From: Cristatella mucedo
Taxonomy: Eukaryota > Bryozoa > Phylactolaemata > Cristatellidae
Direction: 5' to 3'
Assembly (NCBI GenBank): GCA_009760855.2
Contig: WPIO01000047.1
Coordinates: 2,041,501-2,105,500 of the forward strand
DNA: 64,000 bases
Shown: positions 22,986 to 34,051 of the stretch, piece after piece
Layout: every line of letters begins with the position of its first letter
Numbering within the stretch: position 1 is the stretch's first letter
Translations under genes and position numbers: made by a program
The notes under the pieces: model-generated
The model's input: only the letters and a program-made list of their open reading frames with translations
The model's database searches: none
Told to the model about the DNA's origin: nothing

Positions 22986-24026
22986 GTGTATGTAGTATAT
23001 AATTGTGTGCGTGTGCTTGTATTCGTGTATTCATAGATATACATCTTAGTCGTTTAAGACGAACACCTCATCACTGTACAAAACAAAAGCGTTGGCAGTC
23101 TTCTAAGCTCTTCCGTAGGCTTGATGCCACTGAATATGCCGCGGATCTCATCTGTGGGATTAAAACCTGCCATTTCTCGCTGACGCTCAGTCATTCCGGC
23201 ACGGAAGCCCATTTTCTGGGATCCGTGTCTTTAAAGACACCGGTCGTTCTAGCTGTGCTCTAAGCTGCCATCACCGCCCTAGAAAAGACTGCCTCCACTG
23301 CTGGCTTTTTTAAAAGTCCCGCAGAAAGCTGCCTCGTCACTCGCCTTCCGCCTGGGCCGGGAGAGTGAGTTCGCTGCTGAAAGGCGCGAAAGTAATGTCA
23401 TCGCTTGTCAGGCTGCGTCGGGATCTAGTCTGTTTGCATCCCATTCGACAAGCACGCAGCTGTTAAACTGGTGTAACGCTGGAGAATTGTGTCTACCTCG
23501 CACGCAAAACCCTACGTAACTGGCCCCGTTAGAGAATTTGTTATCGAAAACCTCTGCAGACGAAAGTGAGGGGAAAAGGCGAAAATGTCAAACATCATCG
23601 AATAAGATTCAGTTATTCATTTTTTTTCTCGTCCAACTCCGTCAGCATCTTCAAGTCGTGTTTTTGCACATTACACATTATGAAGCCAGTTTATTGCAGT
23701 ATATTCTTTTGTATTGTGCTTGTATACAGTATTTATTATTCATAAGTACATGCTGTAATTTATTATTTTTATTTCATGAGCTTCTCCAAGGTCTTCTGTT
23801 TGCACAATAATTCTCCAATTACATATGCATATCAGTGAAGAAAACTTCCGAGATCTCTCCATCAAGGCTAAGCAGTAAATGTTCCAATGACTTTGGGCTA
23901 CACTACTTCAATTACTGTTGGGGGAAAAAACAACCGAGAACTCTCTCAAATCCTTACTCCGGATATTACTTAGGAATAAGGCAAAGTCCAGAAATATATC
24001 TGCGGGATGTGTGATACGTCAAAAAT
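22986..24026. other. Unassigned DNA with half of a diverged direct repeat
   Basis: No convincing gene. 23775-23890 (GAGCTTCTCCAAGGTCTTCT, ATATCAGTGAAG, AAGGCTAAGCAGTAA) recurs in diverged form at 24633-24745, about 860 bp downstream in the same orientation. Two L2 tails lie between the two copies. Confidence 0.5.
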
Positions 24027-24113
24027 ATTTCCTTTGCAGCAAATGTAAAGCGCCTAGAAAGATATTGAGTTCTCTGAGGGTGCTTTGTCAAGTGTATAAT
24101 TATTGTTATTATT
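24027..24113 (+). mobile_element. Very short L2 3' tail (about 87 bp)
   Basis: TTTCCTTTGCAGCAAATG, AAAGCGCCTAGAAAGATATT and GAGGGTGCTTTGTCAAGTG, then an ATT-rich end. Only the terminal hairpin and tail are present. Confidence 0.88.
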
Positions 24114-24167
24114 AAGAAAGCGTGGAGATTCAGATGACTTGCAGCTAGCAACAGTCAAGAATCAAGG

Positions 24168-24386
24168 GTACTTATGCGTGCTGACACTGTGCATGCTGCT
24201 GCCACTAACCACATTTGCATGCTGACCCTGTGCATGTCACCCCTAACCATATTATTCATTTTGTTTTTTCAAGCATGATTTTACTTACCATTCAATTGCA
24301 TTTCCCTTTGCAGCAAATGTAAAGCGTCCAGAAAGAGATTAAGTTCTCTGAGGGCACTTCATCAAGTGCGTTATTATTATTATTAT
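24168..24386 (+). mobile_element. L2 3' tail (about 215 bp)
   Basis: GGTACTTATGCGTGCTGACA through CATGTCACCCCTAACC, AAAGCGTCCAGAAAGAGATT and GGGCACTTCATCAAG to a TTATTATTATTATTATC tail. The stem is partly decayed (GCGTCC versus GGGCAC). Confidence 0.88.
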
Positions 24387-24632
24387 CAAGGGTACGGTTA
24401 ACACCAGTTACGTGAGGTCGATTCCCGCCCAGCAAGGTACTCGATGCTCTTTCTCTTGATGCTCACTACCCTTTCTTCTCAATGAAGAGTTTCGAAAATT
24501 AAGATTTTCTTAATTGGTAGCGTTTACTCGTCTAAGTCTAAGGGTCATTATAGCAGGAACGCTGGCACGCTTGTATTCTTTCTGCATTGAGCTTCACATC
24601 TTAGGGATATCTTCTAAGCTGAATTCATTTTT

Positions 24633-24745
24633 GAGCTTTTGCAAAGACATCTGGTGGCACAATATTCTTCCAATCACTTTTGCAAATCAGTGATAAGAGA
24701 CTTCAAATATCGTTCCAATACGGCTAAGCGGTAATACTCAAAGCA
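24633..24745 (+). repeat. Second copy of diverged ~115-bp direct repeat
   Basis: GAGCTTTTGCAAAGACATCT, GCACAATATTCTTCCAATCA and ACGGCTAAGCGGTAA parallel 23775-23890. Identity looks about 75 percent by eye. No coding potential is apparent. Confidence 0.6.
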
Positions 24746-26496
24746 GTTTCGCTAATAATAGTAATGATACAGTTGATATAGCGCCCTCAGAAAACTCAAT
24801 TACTTTCTAGGCACTTTAAATTTGCTGCAAAGGAAGCACGATTGAATGGTTAGTGTAAGCATGCTCCGTAAACAACACAGATACCACGGTTAGGGGTGAT
24901 GTGCACAGCGTCAGCATGCAAGTGTGGTTCGGTTAGTGGCAGCATGTACAGTATCAGTGTGCATAAGCACGTAAAGAAAAAATCACGGGGACCCACTAAA
25001 CGCTGTTATAAATAGATATGTTTATAGTTTCTTTTTAAATATGGTCAAGCCAGGAGATGTCGTGAGGCTAGTCGAGCGATTTCCAGGCTTTGGGAGTGCA
25101 CGAACGTAAGGCACGGTCTCCTAAGGATTTGAGATTTGTGCGTAGTATAATTAAACAATTAGATTCCCAAAAGCGGGTTTTCGATGCTTAGCCGGATAGG
25201 AGATTAGATCAAATAGATATGCTGGATACAGAGAACAAAAGAACCTACAAGGGAGTAACCAAACCTTGAAGCCAAATCATTGCTTGACTGCGAGCCACAG
25301 CAGGTCGGCGAGAAGTGGTGAGCTGTTGCTAGTGCAACGCTTGCGATAGACAAGGCTAGCTGCCAATTTTTGCACCAGCTGTAAGCATCTGAGTGCACAG
25401 GCCGGTAGACCAGCAAGCAGTGAGTTACAGAAGTTGACGATATGTCACAAATGCATGGACCAATTTAGATGTATTATCCCTGTCTGAACGAGTCCGAATC
25501 TTAGCGATTTTATGCTGCTGAAAGTAGGCATATTTGACCGTGGAGGTGGTTGGGTCGTCTAATGGAAGGTCACTTTGGAACATGACACCTAGATTTCGTA
25601 CAGATTCAACAGGAAGTATGCAGGCAGAGCCTATTGTGGGTCTTAATCATTCCAACTTCTGATAAAACAATATTACTAGTCTGAGTTTGCCAGTAACTAT
25701 TAAGTTACTTTTGTCATCATTCAATTTTAGAACTTTTGCTGTCGTCCATGTGCGGATGTCATCAATACATACAACAAGGAAGTTAAGAGAATATTTGACG
25801 TCTTTGAAGGCTGGAAGGAATTATTGCAGACGTACAACTAAGTGTCAGTTGCATAGAAGTGAAAGCTTATTTTGCCTGGAAATTACATTCGTAAGCATTA
25901 GAGTATAAACCCTAAATAGAAAGGGACCAAGCACAGAGCCCTGAGGCACCCCATATTTCAGAGGTTCCTTAAATTATCTTTGTCCATCACATCAATACTC
26001 GGGAATCTCCTACTGAGATGAGACCTGAACCGTTGCGATGCAGTACCGGTGACTCCCAGGCGAGATGAGAGGCACTCAATAAAGAATCGGTGATCACTAG
26101 TATCAAAAGCTACGGAAATATCGAGCAAAAGAAGCAGAGATACTCTACCTAAGTCTGCATTCTTAAGGAGGTCCTAGTACACCCAATGCAATGCTAACTC
26201 TATAGAGTGAGTAGCTAGAGAACTAGACCGTAAACTATTAGCAATGTTTGAAGTTTAAATATATGAGCTCAGCTGGTCTGCCACGACTCACTTCAGTGTC
26301 TGATAGAAACGGTAGAAGTGAGACTGGGCGGAACTTACTCAAGCTCTCTTCGTCTAGTGTTGCCTTCTTGATTTACTGTAGCCTTTTTTTAAATGTGGTG
26401 GGATCTGACCTGAGGTGAAGGACATATTTAGGATGTCATGTGTGCATGGAAGCAGCAGATCAGTGCGTTTTAGAAGCAGCAACCGCCTTACCTGGA

Positions 26497-26648
26497 GAGC
26501 CGTGATGGCTTTAAGGTAATGTGGATGCTTTTCACCACCTCGGCTCCGATGTCACGGGTTCGAATCCTCTGGTCGGCAATCTTTTATCGCCACTGCAAGC
26601 GGTGGTGATAGCCGTAAAGTCTCTTCTGTCGCCATACAAAAAGAGGCT
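26497..26648 (+). mobile_element. tRNA-derived SINE, copy 1
   Basis: Starts GAGCCGTGATGGC, box B GGTTCGAATCC at 26557-26567, then the body TATCGCCACTGCAAGCGGTG and GTGATAGCCGTAAAG, ending CATACAAAAAGAGGCT. Polymerase III internal promoter boxes in the first half mark a tRNA-type SINE. The flanking L2 sequence resumes at about 26690 after TATTTATTTATTT. Confidence 0.88.
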
Positions 26649-27394
26649 GTTATATTAGCCAGTATTTATTTATTTATTTCGTCGGGCAGTAAAAATATGG
26701 TTTGGAGGACTAGTTGTCTACTTTGATCGGGATCTAAACTTCAGGAAAATGTCACTAAAAACCTCCTGGAATGCAGCCATTGAGGTGCTGCATGATTTGA
26801 GAGACGCGATTCCGGGGAGAATGCTGCCATCTTACTAATGGTCTCCGTGATCTTGTCTATCTTGTTGACAAATAAGCTCAAGAAGCGATCAGCTGGATCG
26901 TCAAAGCGATCACTCGGTAAGGAACGAACCTGAGAACGGTTAAACAGATGGTTGATCGTCGGCATCAGCATATTTTGATTGTGCATCAGTGTCTCGTCAA
27001 TTTTTTTATTGAAGCTAGACTTGGCATTGTCTGGGATCAATTGATATGATCTACAGTAGTCCTCGTATGCCTGTCGATGGACGGTCAGTCCTGATCGTTT
27101 GTATGCTTTTACAAGCTTGCGCTTAGTAGACCTATATAGTTTCATGTCTGTGATAAACCATAGGCAATCTGTACAGGGGCGCACAGTGTGCAGTCAGAGG
27201 TAAAAAATCTTCGGCAATTTAAGCTAGTTTCTTTTTAGTTGTAGCACTCTACCGATGATGACAGGTCGAAAGGAGAATTGAGCAGCAAAGGCGAAGCAGA
27301 TATTGTCGTTCTGACAGCATCAATTTCAAAAGTCTTGAGGTCTCGGAATTCATAGCTAATGTTTTTTATATGATGAGGAGAAGCGCGCACATTG

Positions 27395-27578
27395 TCTCAC
27401 TTGCATGCTGACTCTGTGCATGTCACCCCTTACCATGTTATTCATTTTGTTTATCAAGCATGATATTACTCACCATTCAATCGCGTTTCCCTTTGCAGCA
27501 AGTGTAAAGCGCCTAGAAGGAGATTGAGTTCTCTGAGGGCGCTTTATCAAGTGCATCATCATTATTATTATTATTATT
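27395..27578 (+). mobile_element. L2 3' tail inserted into a reversed L2
   Basis: CTTGCATGCTGACTCTGTGC through AAAGCGCCTAGAAGGAGATT and GGGCGCTTTATCAAGTGC to a CATCATCATTATT tail. It interrupts the minus-strand L2 between endonuclease and RT. After it the reversed L2 continues with TTTGTGATAATTGAG. Confidence 0.9.
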
Positions 27579-28071
27579 TGATAGGATTTTGTGATAATTG
27601 AGTATGACAGAGTACAGTTGTATAAAAAGCGTTTGTCGAGCGTGTGACTCTTGATGTGAGTACGGCCTTGCACAAGAGACAGGAACACAGACACGAGAGA
27701 CGATGAGTTAGTCAGTCCGCGAAATTCAGTGCTGGAGGCAGCAGATAAATTATCAAGTAGCAGATAATTATAAATTAAATTATTAATAGATAAATCAAAA
27801 AGAGTTTTTCAATCGCCCATAATAAGTAAAGATCAATTTATTGCACGCAGAATTTAAGTGAGATTAGAGAAATCTGAGATAAAGGAGGACTTGGTACCTG
27901 ATGGTGCAGCCATCGGTAGCTTTTTTTGGTTTAAATCAAGACCGAAGATTCAAAAGGCTGCTTCGGGGGTATTGCAAGTGGCTTGAAATTGATGTTTGGA
28001 TACGTGATAATAGCAGCTCCCCCTTTAGTTCGGATTTTTAGCCTCCTTTCGGATTGGTGCAGGCAAAGCAT

Positions 28072-29022
28072 ATTTTCTTAAATTGAATGATAATAAAATA
28101 AACTTACTAATTATAGACAAATAAACTACGATTCGTAAATTGGACAGGCTAACCCTCAAAATCTGCTATGCTAGTATATCTCCTCCTGTTGAATCTGCAC
28201 GAAATCTATGCATGATATTCCAAAGTGACCTTTTATTAGACGACCAAATCAGCTCTACAGTCAAGTCTGTCTGCTCCGTGCTATATAAAATGCTAAAATG
28301 TGGGCTTGCTTAGACAAATATATTACATCTAAGCTGATCCTTGCATTTGTGACATACTGTCAACTTCTGTAACTTTTGCTTTCTGTTCTACCGGACTTTC
28401 CACTTAGGCGCTTACACCTGGTGCGAAACTCTGCAGGTAGGCTTGTCTGTTGTGAGCGTCGCATTCTTTCACATCTCACTACTTCTCACTGACCAGCACT
28501 GCCACCCAGTTAAGCAACGCATCGACTTCAAGGTTTTGTCACTATATTTTAGTTCCCTTTATTTTTTAGTTCCAGACTATCTATCCGATTTACTCCTATA
28601 GTGGGCAAAGCATCGCAGTACCCGCTTCCTGGAATTCAAATGTTTCGCTATACCTCGTGGAAACCTAAATTCTGTATATACTGTTAATTTAGTTCGTACG
28701 CTCCCAAAGACTTGACCTCACGACTTCCGTCACGACATCTCCTGACTTGACAGCATTTACGCATCTATGTATCACAGCACTTAGTGGTTCCTTGATATTC
28801 ATCTTGTATGTGCTTATTTGAGCTGAAACTCTGCATGCCGCCACTAATCATACTTGCATGCCGACTCTGTGGATGTCACCATTAATCATGGTATTCTCGT
28901 TGTTTATTGAGCACGCTACCACTAACCACTCTATCGTGCTTCCTTTGCAGCTAATGTGACGGGCCTAGAAAGAGATTGAATTCTCTGAGGGTGCTTATTC
29001 AAATCTATTATTATTATTATTG
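28072..29022 (+). mobile_element. L2 C-terminal RT part and 3' tail (about 950 bp)
   Basis: AAATTGAATGATAATAAAAT, GACAGGCTAACCCTCAAAAT, CACGAAATCTATGCATG and TGCTTTCTGTTCTACCGG follow the RT C-terminal part, ending with GCCTAGAAAGAGATTGAATT and ATTATTATTATT. It splits unit 1 between the reversed L2 5' end and the LTR-like element; units 2 and 3 show the unsplit arrangement. Confidence 0.85.
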
Positions 29023-29029
29023 TGAAAGT

Positions 29030-31085
29030 AATTGCCATGAATTTTTGTGGAACAGCTATTCTTAATGGTTGTTTATTTGTCCGTGGAATCGTGAGAGCCT
29101 ATTCGTTTGGTATACGTCAGTTTCTTGCTTGGTTCGTCCTGGAATGGCATGGTTGAGATCAGGCTCGGCCCCACTGGCTCACATGTCCGTTCTTTATAAG
29201 AGTTACGGCATCCTTGCTTTGTCCTGCTCGGATGATTTAGTCCTAATCGGAGCCAGGCTTTGAGTGGCTTTTGTTTATTTGTGGATAAATTGGTATCGGA
29301 CGCTATTTTGTAAGTCATGCAACGTAAAGTCCTGATTTTAGCCGTTTCAAGTAGTTTTATAGATTTTGTTTGTATTATATTATTCGCTTGTATCATGCCT
29401 TGCAACAGTTTTATACGTTAACTAAAGATATTAGTGATATTATTGTAATGTATTATTGTAATTGTAATGGATTAAAAGAAAATTATAACAATCGAATCAA
29501 CTTGCCGCTCTGTTCTGCCTTGAGCAAGGCTACTGAGGGATGTGTACGGTGTGTACGGATTTTGTGCTCACCACAGCAAACACCTGATGTCGCTTGGGAT
29601 ATTTTCGTTGGTCTTCTTTTTGTAAAACACCGATGCATCGGATTAAATAGTCCATTGTGGAGGCTCATTGTGGATGTTTGACGTCCCTCTGGTCTTGGTA
29701 GGGAAATTACCGTGGTTATTGACCCTCTTGGGTCAGTTCGATTTCAATGTAAAGAGTAATCACTCTCGGATCGTTGACAGATGATATTCCTCCACAGGTA
29801 AATTCTTCTTAGATTCAAATTAGGTTTAGAGGATATTTCATATAGTCGAGCATGCGTTCCAAGTTGGAGAGCAAATGTCTTTGGCTATGGCACGTTTTCT
29901 TTATAATAACAATAATCGTGGTTCAAACGGACTGCCCGCCTCGGTATTTGAAGTGGTTGATTTCAATCACTGTTCAACTCCTGCTGTGATAGGACTCAGT
30001 CTTTCTGTATTCTATATGTTTTCTCGTGTCTATCGATCAAAAAAAGGTCATCCATCACTTGCGCTTCATAGAGCTTCACTGCTGCAATGTGTGTTACCAC
30101 GGGCAGAACGGTTCCATTCTGGGTTCATGTTTCGTCATCAGAGCTGTCAGTCTGTCTACTGGTTCTCTAGTTTTCTTCTGAGTGTATGGTTTCAAGAAGG
30201 CCACTTTAGGTACGTCGAAGATGTGGCATAAGAGGCCGTATATGAGAATAAAAGTGATCGTCGTGGTGCTTCTCAACTGCAGCTACTGACGGTCAATATT
30301 AAAATTAAGATGGCACGCTTGGGCGTACCTACAATTTGACAACAGCTGGGCGGCAGAGGGCAGCATGAAGAAACTTCCAGCCAGCGCTGAGAGGACAGGT
30401 CTATTCCAGCGCGGCTCCTACATCGGCTTCACTCAGAAAACGAAGCGACATCTCGATACTGCAAGCTGGATTGGCGCTGTCACAGGAATTACACGTCTTT
30501 GACAAACCAGCTGTCCGAGGACGGACATTTTACAGGAGAGGGTAATGTAAAGCCCCGCGATTATGAGCTATTAACTTGACAGCTGAGCCTCGATTGAGAG
30601 CTATGAGCTTTAACGATTAATGAGGGTGCTTGTTATATGGCCGCGATAAGCTGAAGATTATGAAAGCATCACATGCGATTATTTTTATGGATTATTATTA
30701 TTATATTATCGCTAGTGAATTATCTTTACTTATGACCTAGCAGCTATATAAGGCTTTTCCTTACCTCAGCGGTGTTCTTGGAGCGAAGGTCAATCGGTCG
30801 GTGAGTCAAGCGCTGAGCGTGAGCTGCTGTAAGCTGCTGTGAGCCTGTTAGCAAGTCAGTAGGAAGTCACCCGGTTGTATCAGCTGTGGAATATGGGCTA
30901 TTCTTGTGTATCTACTAATTCTGTTTTATAGCTAGCTCTGCACGAGGAATATTGAGTGTTGTGCTTTATCGTTGGCATATTGCTAGCATCTGGTCTTTGC
31001 ACGTTGCACGGGTTTCGATGCTGCCAGCACTTGTGAGGGTTGAGTGGTCAGAACACTGTGACCTAGGAGCTTGATAAGCTTAACA
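29030..31085 (+). mobile_element. LTR-like element copy 2 (type I)
   Basis: Same order as copy 1. The first bases (TTGCCATGAATTTTTG, GGAACAGCTATT) correspond to the region around the SINE site of copies 3 and 4 but without the SINE, an empty site. It keeps the extra internal segment with a 118-codon ORF (29875-30231; FRHQSCQSVYWFSSFLL, YVEDVA). Just before the terminus a readable string resembles the copy 3 and 4 peptide (RLQARLTLSQEIRVW type). A purine tract (ACAGGAGAGGGTAA) precedes the LTR-like terminus, 30546-31085, which begins TGTAAAGCCCCGCG. No RT or integrase is visible. Confidence 0.75.
30546..31085 (+). repeat. LTR-like terminus of copy 2 (540 bp, TG...CA)
   Basis: Begins TGTAAAGCCCC and ends AAGCTTAACA. 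It contains GCTATATAAGGCTTTTCC near 30745, a TATA box in the place expected for a U3 promoter. Immediately followed by the reversed L2 tail (ACTAATAATAGTAATAAT). Confidence 0.7.
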
Positions 31086-31163
31086 TACTAATAATAGTAA
31101 TAATAACAATCATCATCATCATCACCATGCCCATGATATAGCACTCTCAGAGAACTCAATCGT
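31086..31163 (-). mobile_element. L2 tail remnant, reversed
   Basis: TAATAATAGTAATAATAAC, a run of CATs and TAGCACTCTCAGAGAACTC are the reversed L2 tail. It breaks off where the next plus-strand L2 starts. Confidence 0.75.
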
Positions 31164-32312
31164 GCCGGTGTGATTGCCAAGCTCAATCTAGGCTTCCACT
31201 TATATGCGGACGACACTCAGTTGCACCGTTGCTTGTATTTCTCCCAGACCTCCAGCACGTCGAACATTCTCAACTTCCTTGCTGCGTGTAGTGATTACAG
31301 TCACACGTGGATGGCAGGAAATTTTCTGAAATTGAGTGATTATAAAACTAACTTCCTCCTTATGGGCAAACGGAGTGTGCTTCAGAAATAGGAAAGGCTA
31401 ACTCTCAAAATGGCCTCTGCCACCATTTCCTATGCTGAATCTGCACGAAATCTAGGTGTCGTGTTCCAAAGTGACCTTTAATTAGACAACCACATCAGCT
31501 GCACAGTCAAGTCAGCCTACTTTCAGCAACCTAGCATTGCTGTAATTCGTGCTTGTTCGTGCTTGTTTAGACAGGTATACCACATCTAAAGTGATTCATG
31601 CCTTTGTGAGATCCCATCTTCTTGACTTCTGTAACTCATTGCTTGCTAGCCTATCGGCCAGTGCACTAGGTGCCTACAGCTGGTGCAAAACTCTGCAGCT
31701 AGGCATGTCTGTCGTGAGCGCTGCACTTGTTACATCCCACAACTTCTGGCCGACCTGCGCTGGCGCCCAGACAAGCAACGCATTGATTTCAAGGCTTATT
31801 CACTCACTTTCAGGTCTCTTCATTCTTTGGCTCCAGCCTACCTATCAGATCTTCTTCCCACCAGGCTAAGCATCGTTCTACCCGCTTTTTGGAATCTAAC
31901 TGTTTAACTATATATCGTACACGCCTCAAATGATTGCGAGACCGTGCCTTTAGTTCGTATACTCCTAATGTCTGTAACTCACTTTCGACTTGCGTTACGA
32001 CGTCTCCTGACTAGTTCACACTTATAAATAAACTAAAAATGTATTCATTTACGACGGCATTTAGAGGATCCCTGTGATTCGTCCTTTTTTTGCCCATGCT
32101 TGCTGACATTGGTGCATGCTGCCATAAACCCTACATGCATGCTGACCCTGTGCATGTCACACCTAAGCATGTTATTGTCGTTGTTTTTTGAGCATCCTAC
32201 CACTAACCATCCTATCGCGCTTTTTTTCGGCATTTGTAAAGCGTCGACAAAAAGATTTAGTTCTCTGAGGAGCTCTATCAAATGTATTACTATTGTTATT
32301 GTTATTATTACA
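31164..32312 (+). mobile_element. L2 fragment from RT motif C to 3' tail
   Basis: Starts within the RT: GTGATTGCCAAGCTCAATC then CACTTATATGCGGACGACAC, coding HLYADDTQLH with an intact YADD box at about 31200. It continues to the C-terminal DFCNSLLASLSA (31620-31660) and the 3' UTR. Frameshifts occur near 31390, 31550 and 31870. The end is TGTTATTGTTATTATT, meeting a reversed L2 tail to tail. Confidence 0.88.
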
Positions 32313-32985
32313 TTTTACACTTTCGGCACTTTACATTTTCTGAAAATGAAACGTTATCGAATGTTTATTGGTAGCGTGCTCAATAAATAGCAAGAATAAC
32401 ATGATTATGGGTAACATGCAACAAGGTCAGCATGTAAGTTTGGTTAGTGGCAGCATGCACAGTGTCAGCAGGCATAAGCACATAAAAGATAATTAGCAAT
32501 GACCCACTAAATGTTGTGCTAAAAAGATGCGTTTTAGTGTCTTTTAAAATTTGGAAAATTCAGGAGATGTCTTAATACAATTGTGTAGTAAGTTCCAAAC
32601 TTGAAGGCATACAATCTAAATGCACAGCCTCCGAAGGATTTGAGATGCGTACAAGGTATGGGTAAAGTGGTTGCATTCCAAAAAGTGGGTGCTACGATGC
32701 TTTGCCATCTGGGGGAGTATATCTCATAGGCAGGCTGCAGCCGAAGAATCAAGGAACCTAAAAGTGAGTGACAGAACCTGGAAGTCGATGCGTTGCTTGA
32801 CTGGGATCAAAAGCTGTTCGACGACAAGTGGTGTAATGAGGCAACTTCGACGCTAACGACAGACAAGCCTTGCTGCGGAGTTTTGCAGAACTGTAATTGC
32901 CTAAGCACACAGGCAGGTAGACCAGCAAGGAGCGAGTTGCACAAATCTAAAGGGTATGTCACAAATGCACGGATCAATTTATATA
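32313..32985 (-). mobile_element. L2 3' portion, reversed, tail-to-tail with the previous copy
   Basis: GGCACTTTACATTTTCTGAA, AACATGCAACAAGGTCAGCATG and GTTAGTGGCAGCATGCACAG are L2 3' UTR words in reverse. It ends in the RT C-terminal area at about 32985, where a TA microsatellite begins. No intact domain. Confidence 0.85.
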
Positions 32986-33154
32986 TTAACGCGTATATAT
33001 ATATATATATATATGTGTGTGTATTTATTCATATATATAATTCCGTTATATGGCGCCCAACGTGAGCTTAATCTCTATTCAGACAGTTTACATATGCTAC
33101 GGAGCTCGAGCCCACGAGCTTGGCCAGACCTTGGACCGGGCAAGCACCTTAACG

Positions 33155-33190
<36 letters not shown>

Positions 33191-33330
33191 ATGTGTGTGT
33201 GTGTGATACTTATGTGTTACGTGTGTGTGCGCGTGCGTGCGTGCGTTCACGTGCATGCACGTTTGTGTGTCTAAGGGTTTTCGCGAATACACATATATTT
33301 ATACGTATATATTTACGTAAACGTATATTT
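32986..33330. repeat. Microsatellites (TA)n and (GT)n upstream of gene B
   Basis: A TA run at 32994-33014 with TGTGTG after it, then a GT run at 33157-33210 and interrupted GT/GC repeats to 33275, then TATATTTA/ACGTA repeats to 33330. ORFs here are repeat artefacts. Confidence 0.9.
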
Positions 33331-33429
33331 ATGTATGTTAATTGTAGCAAATCTTTAAAGTCTGTTTGTGAAACCGCAGTGGTGCCAAATTTAATGCTTT
33401 TGCATAACCACGCGGCAAGACTTTCACGG

Positions 33430-34051
33430 TTAGCTGCAGGAGATTCTATCATCTAGAGAGAACTGTACATAGGCATCTTTCCAACCCAGAGATAATGTGC
33501 TGCTGCGTACTGATGAGTAAATCACACAGACCGTAACGTCCTTCGCTTTTGTCGCGGAAGCGGGCTGACGGACCACGTTTGCAAGTTGACAAGTATAGCC
33601 GCAGCAGCTGATCTTTGAAAATAAATGCAGCCGACGAAGTTGCGACCGTATTGCAACGCATTGGCTCCATGCCTACCAAGTCAGCCTAATGGAAAGTGCT
33701 TCATCGGCGTAGAGACAGCAGAGATGATCGCCTGCATATTATTGTATCCGTCTCTTTCCCGTCAGAACGCCGCAGCCGTCTAGCGTGTAGAGATATGTGT
33801 GCATGAAGTTTTTTCAAAGACAGCTTTTCCCAAGGAAAGTAGTCCTATTAGTGCTTGATTTCAATTGATTTGCCACCAATGCGCCATAATGTCAGAATCA
33901 CTATTCTTTTTTCCCTAGGTTTTGCAAGCGTCGCACTTCGCTCGCTCCTTGCTTCAGACTACAAACCCCCGGTGCGACTGTGGACGTTGGATTGCGACGC
34001 TCTCTCAGGCAAGCAGGACGTAAAGACTACCTACCTACCCAACCGCTGAAA
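33430..34051 (+). other. 5' flank of GC-rich gene B, shared with gene D
   Basis: Homologous to 56600-57161: GCAGCCGACGAAG, GCGACCGTATTGCAA, GCATTGGCTCC, TGCCTACCAAGTCAGCCTA, GTGTAGAGATAT and TGTGCATGAAGTTTTT. It may hold the promoter and 5' UTR. A pyrimidine tract ending TTTTTTCCCTAGG at 33908-33920 looks like a splice acceptor 130 bases before the start codon; D lacks it, so an intron is only a possibility. Confidence 0.6.

Larger units (their letters stand above)
24750..28070 (-). mobile_element. L2 retrotransposon, nearly complete, reversed, with nested insertions (unit 1)
   Basis: From the AAT-rich left edge the minus strand reads 3' UTR, RT C-terminus (24950-25500), RT core (25900-26400), RT N-terminus (26741-27184, with AYEDYCRSYQLIPDNAKS and RPCTDCLWFITDMKLYRSTK) and part of the endonuclease near 27830-27990 (ACCAAGTCCTCCTTTATC, coding TKSSFISDFSNL). 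Two insertions break it: a SINE at 26497-26648 and an L2 tail at 27395-27578. Its 5' end is separated from the following LTR-like element by another L2 at 28072-29022. There are many stops and frameshifts, so no enzyme can be made. The R3 insert present in the endonuclease of units 2 and 3 is absent here. Confidence 0.88.

Noticed and set aside
33980..34051. Upstream start for gene B (24 extra codons)
   Set aside because: The upstream codons are not conserved in D, whereas MDR at 34052 aligns with starts in C and D and the ACG in A.
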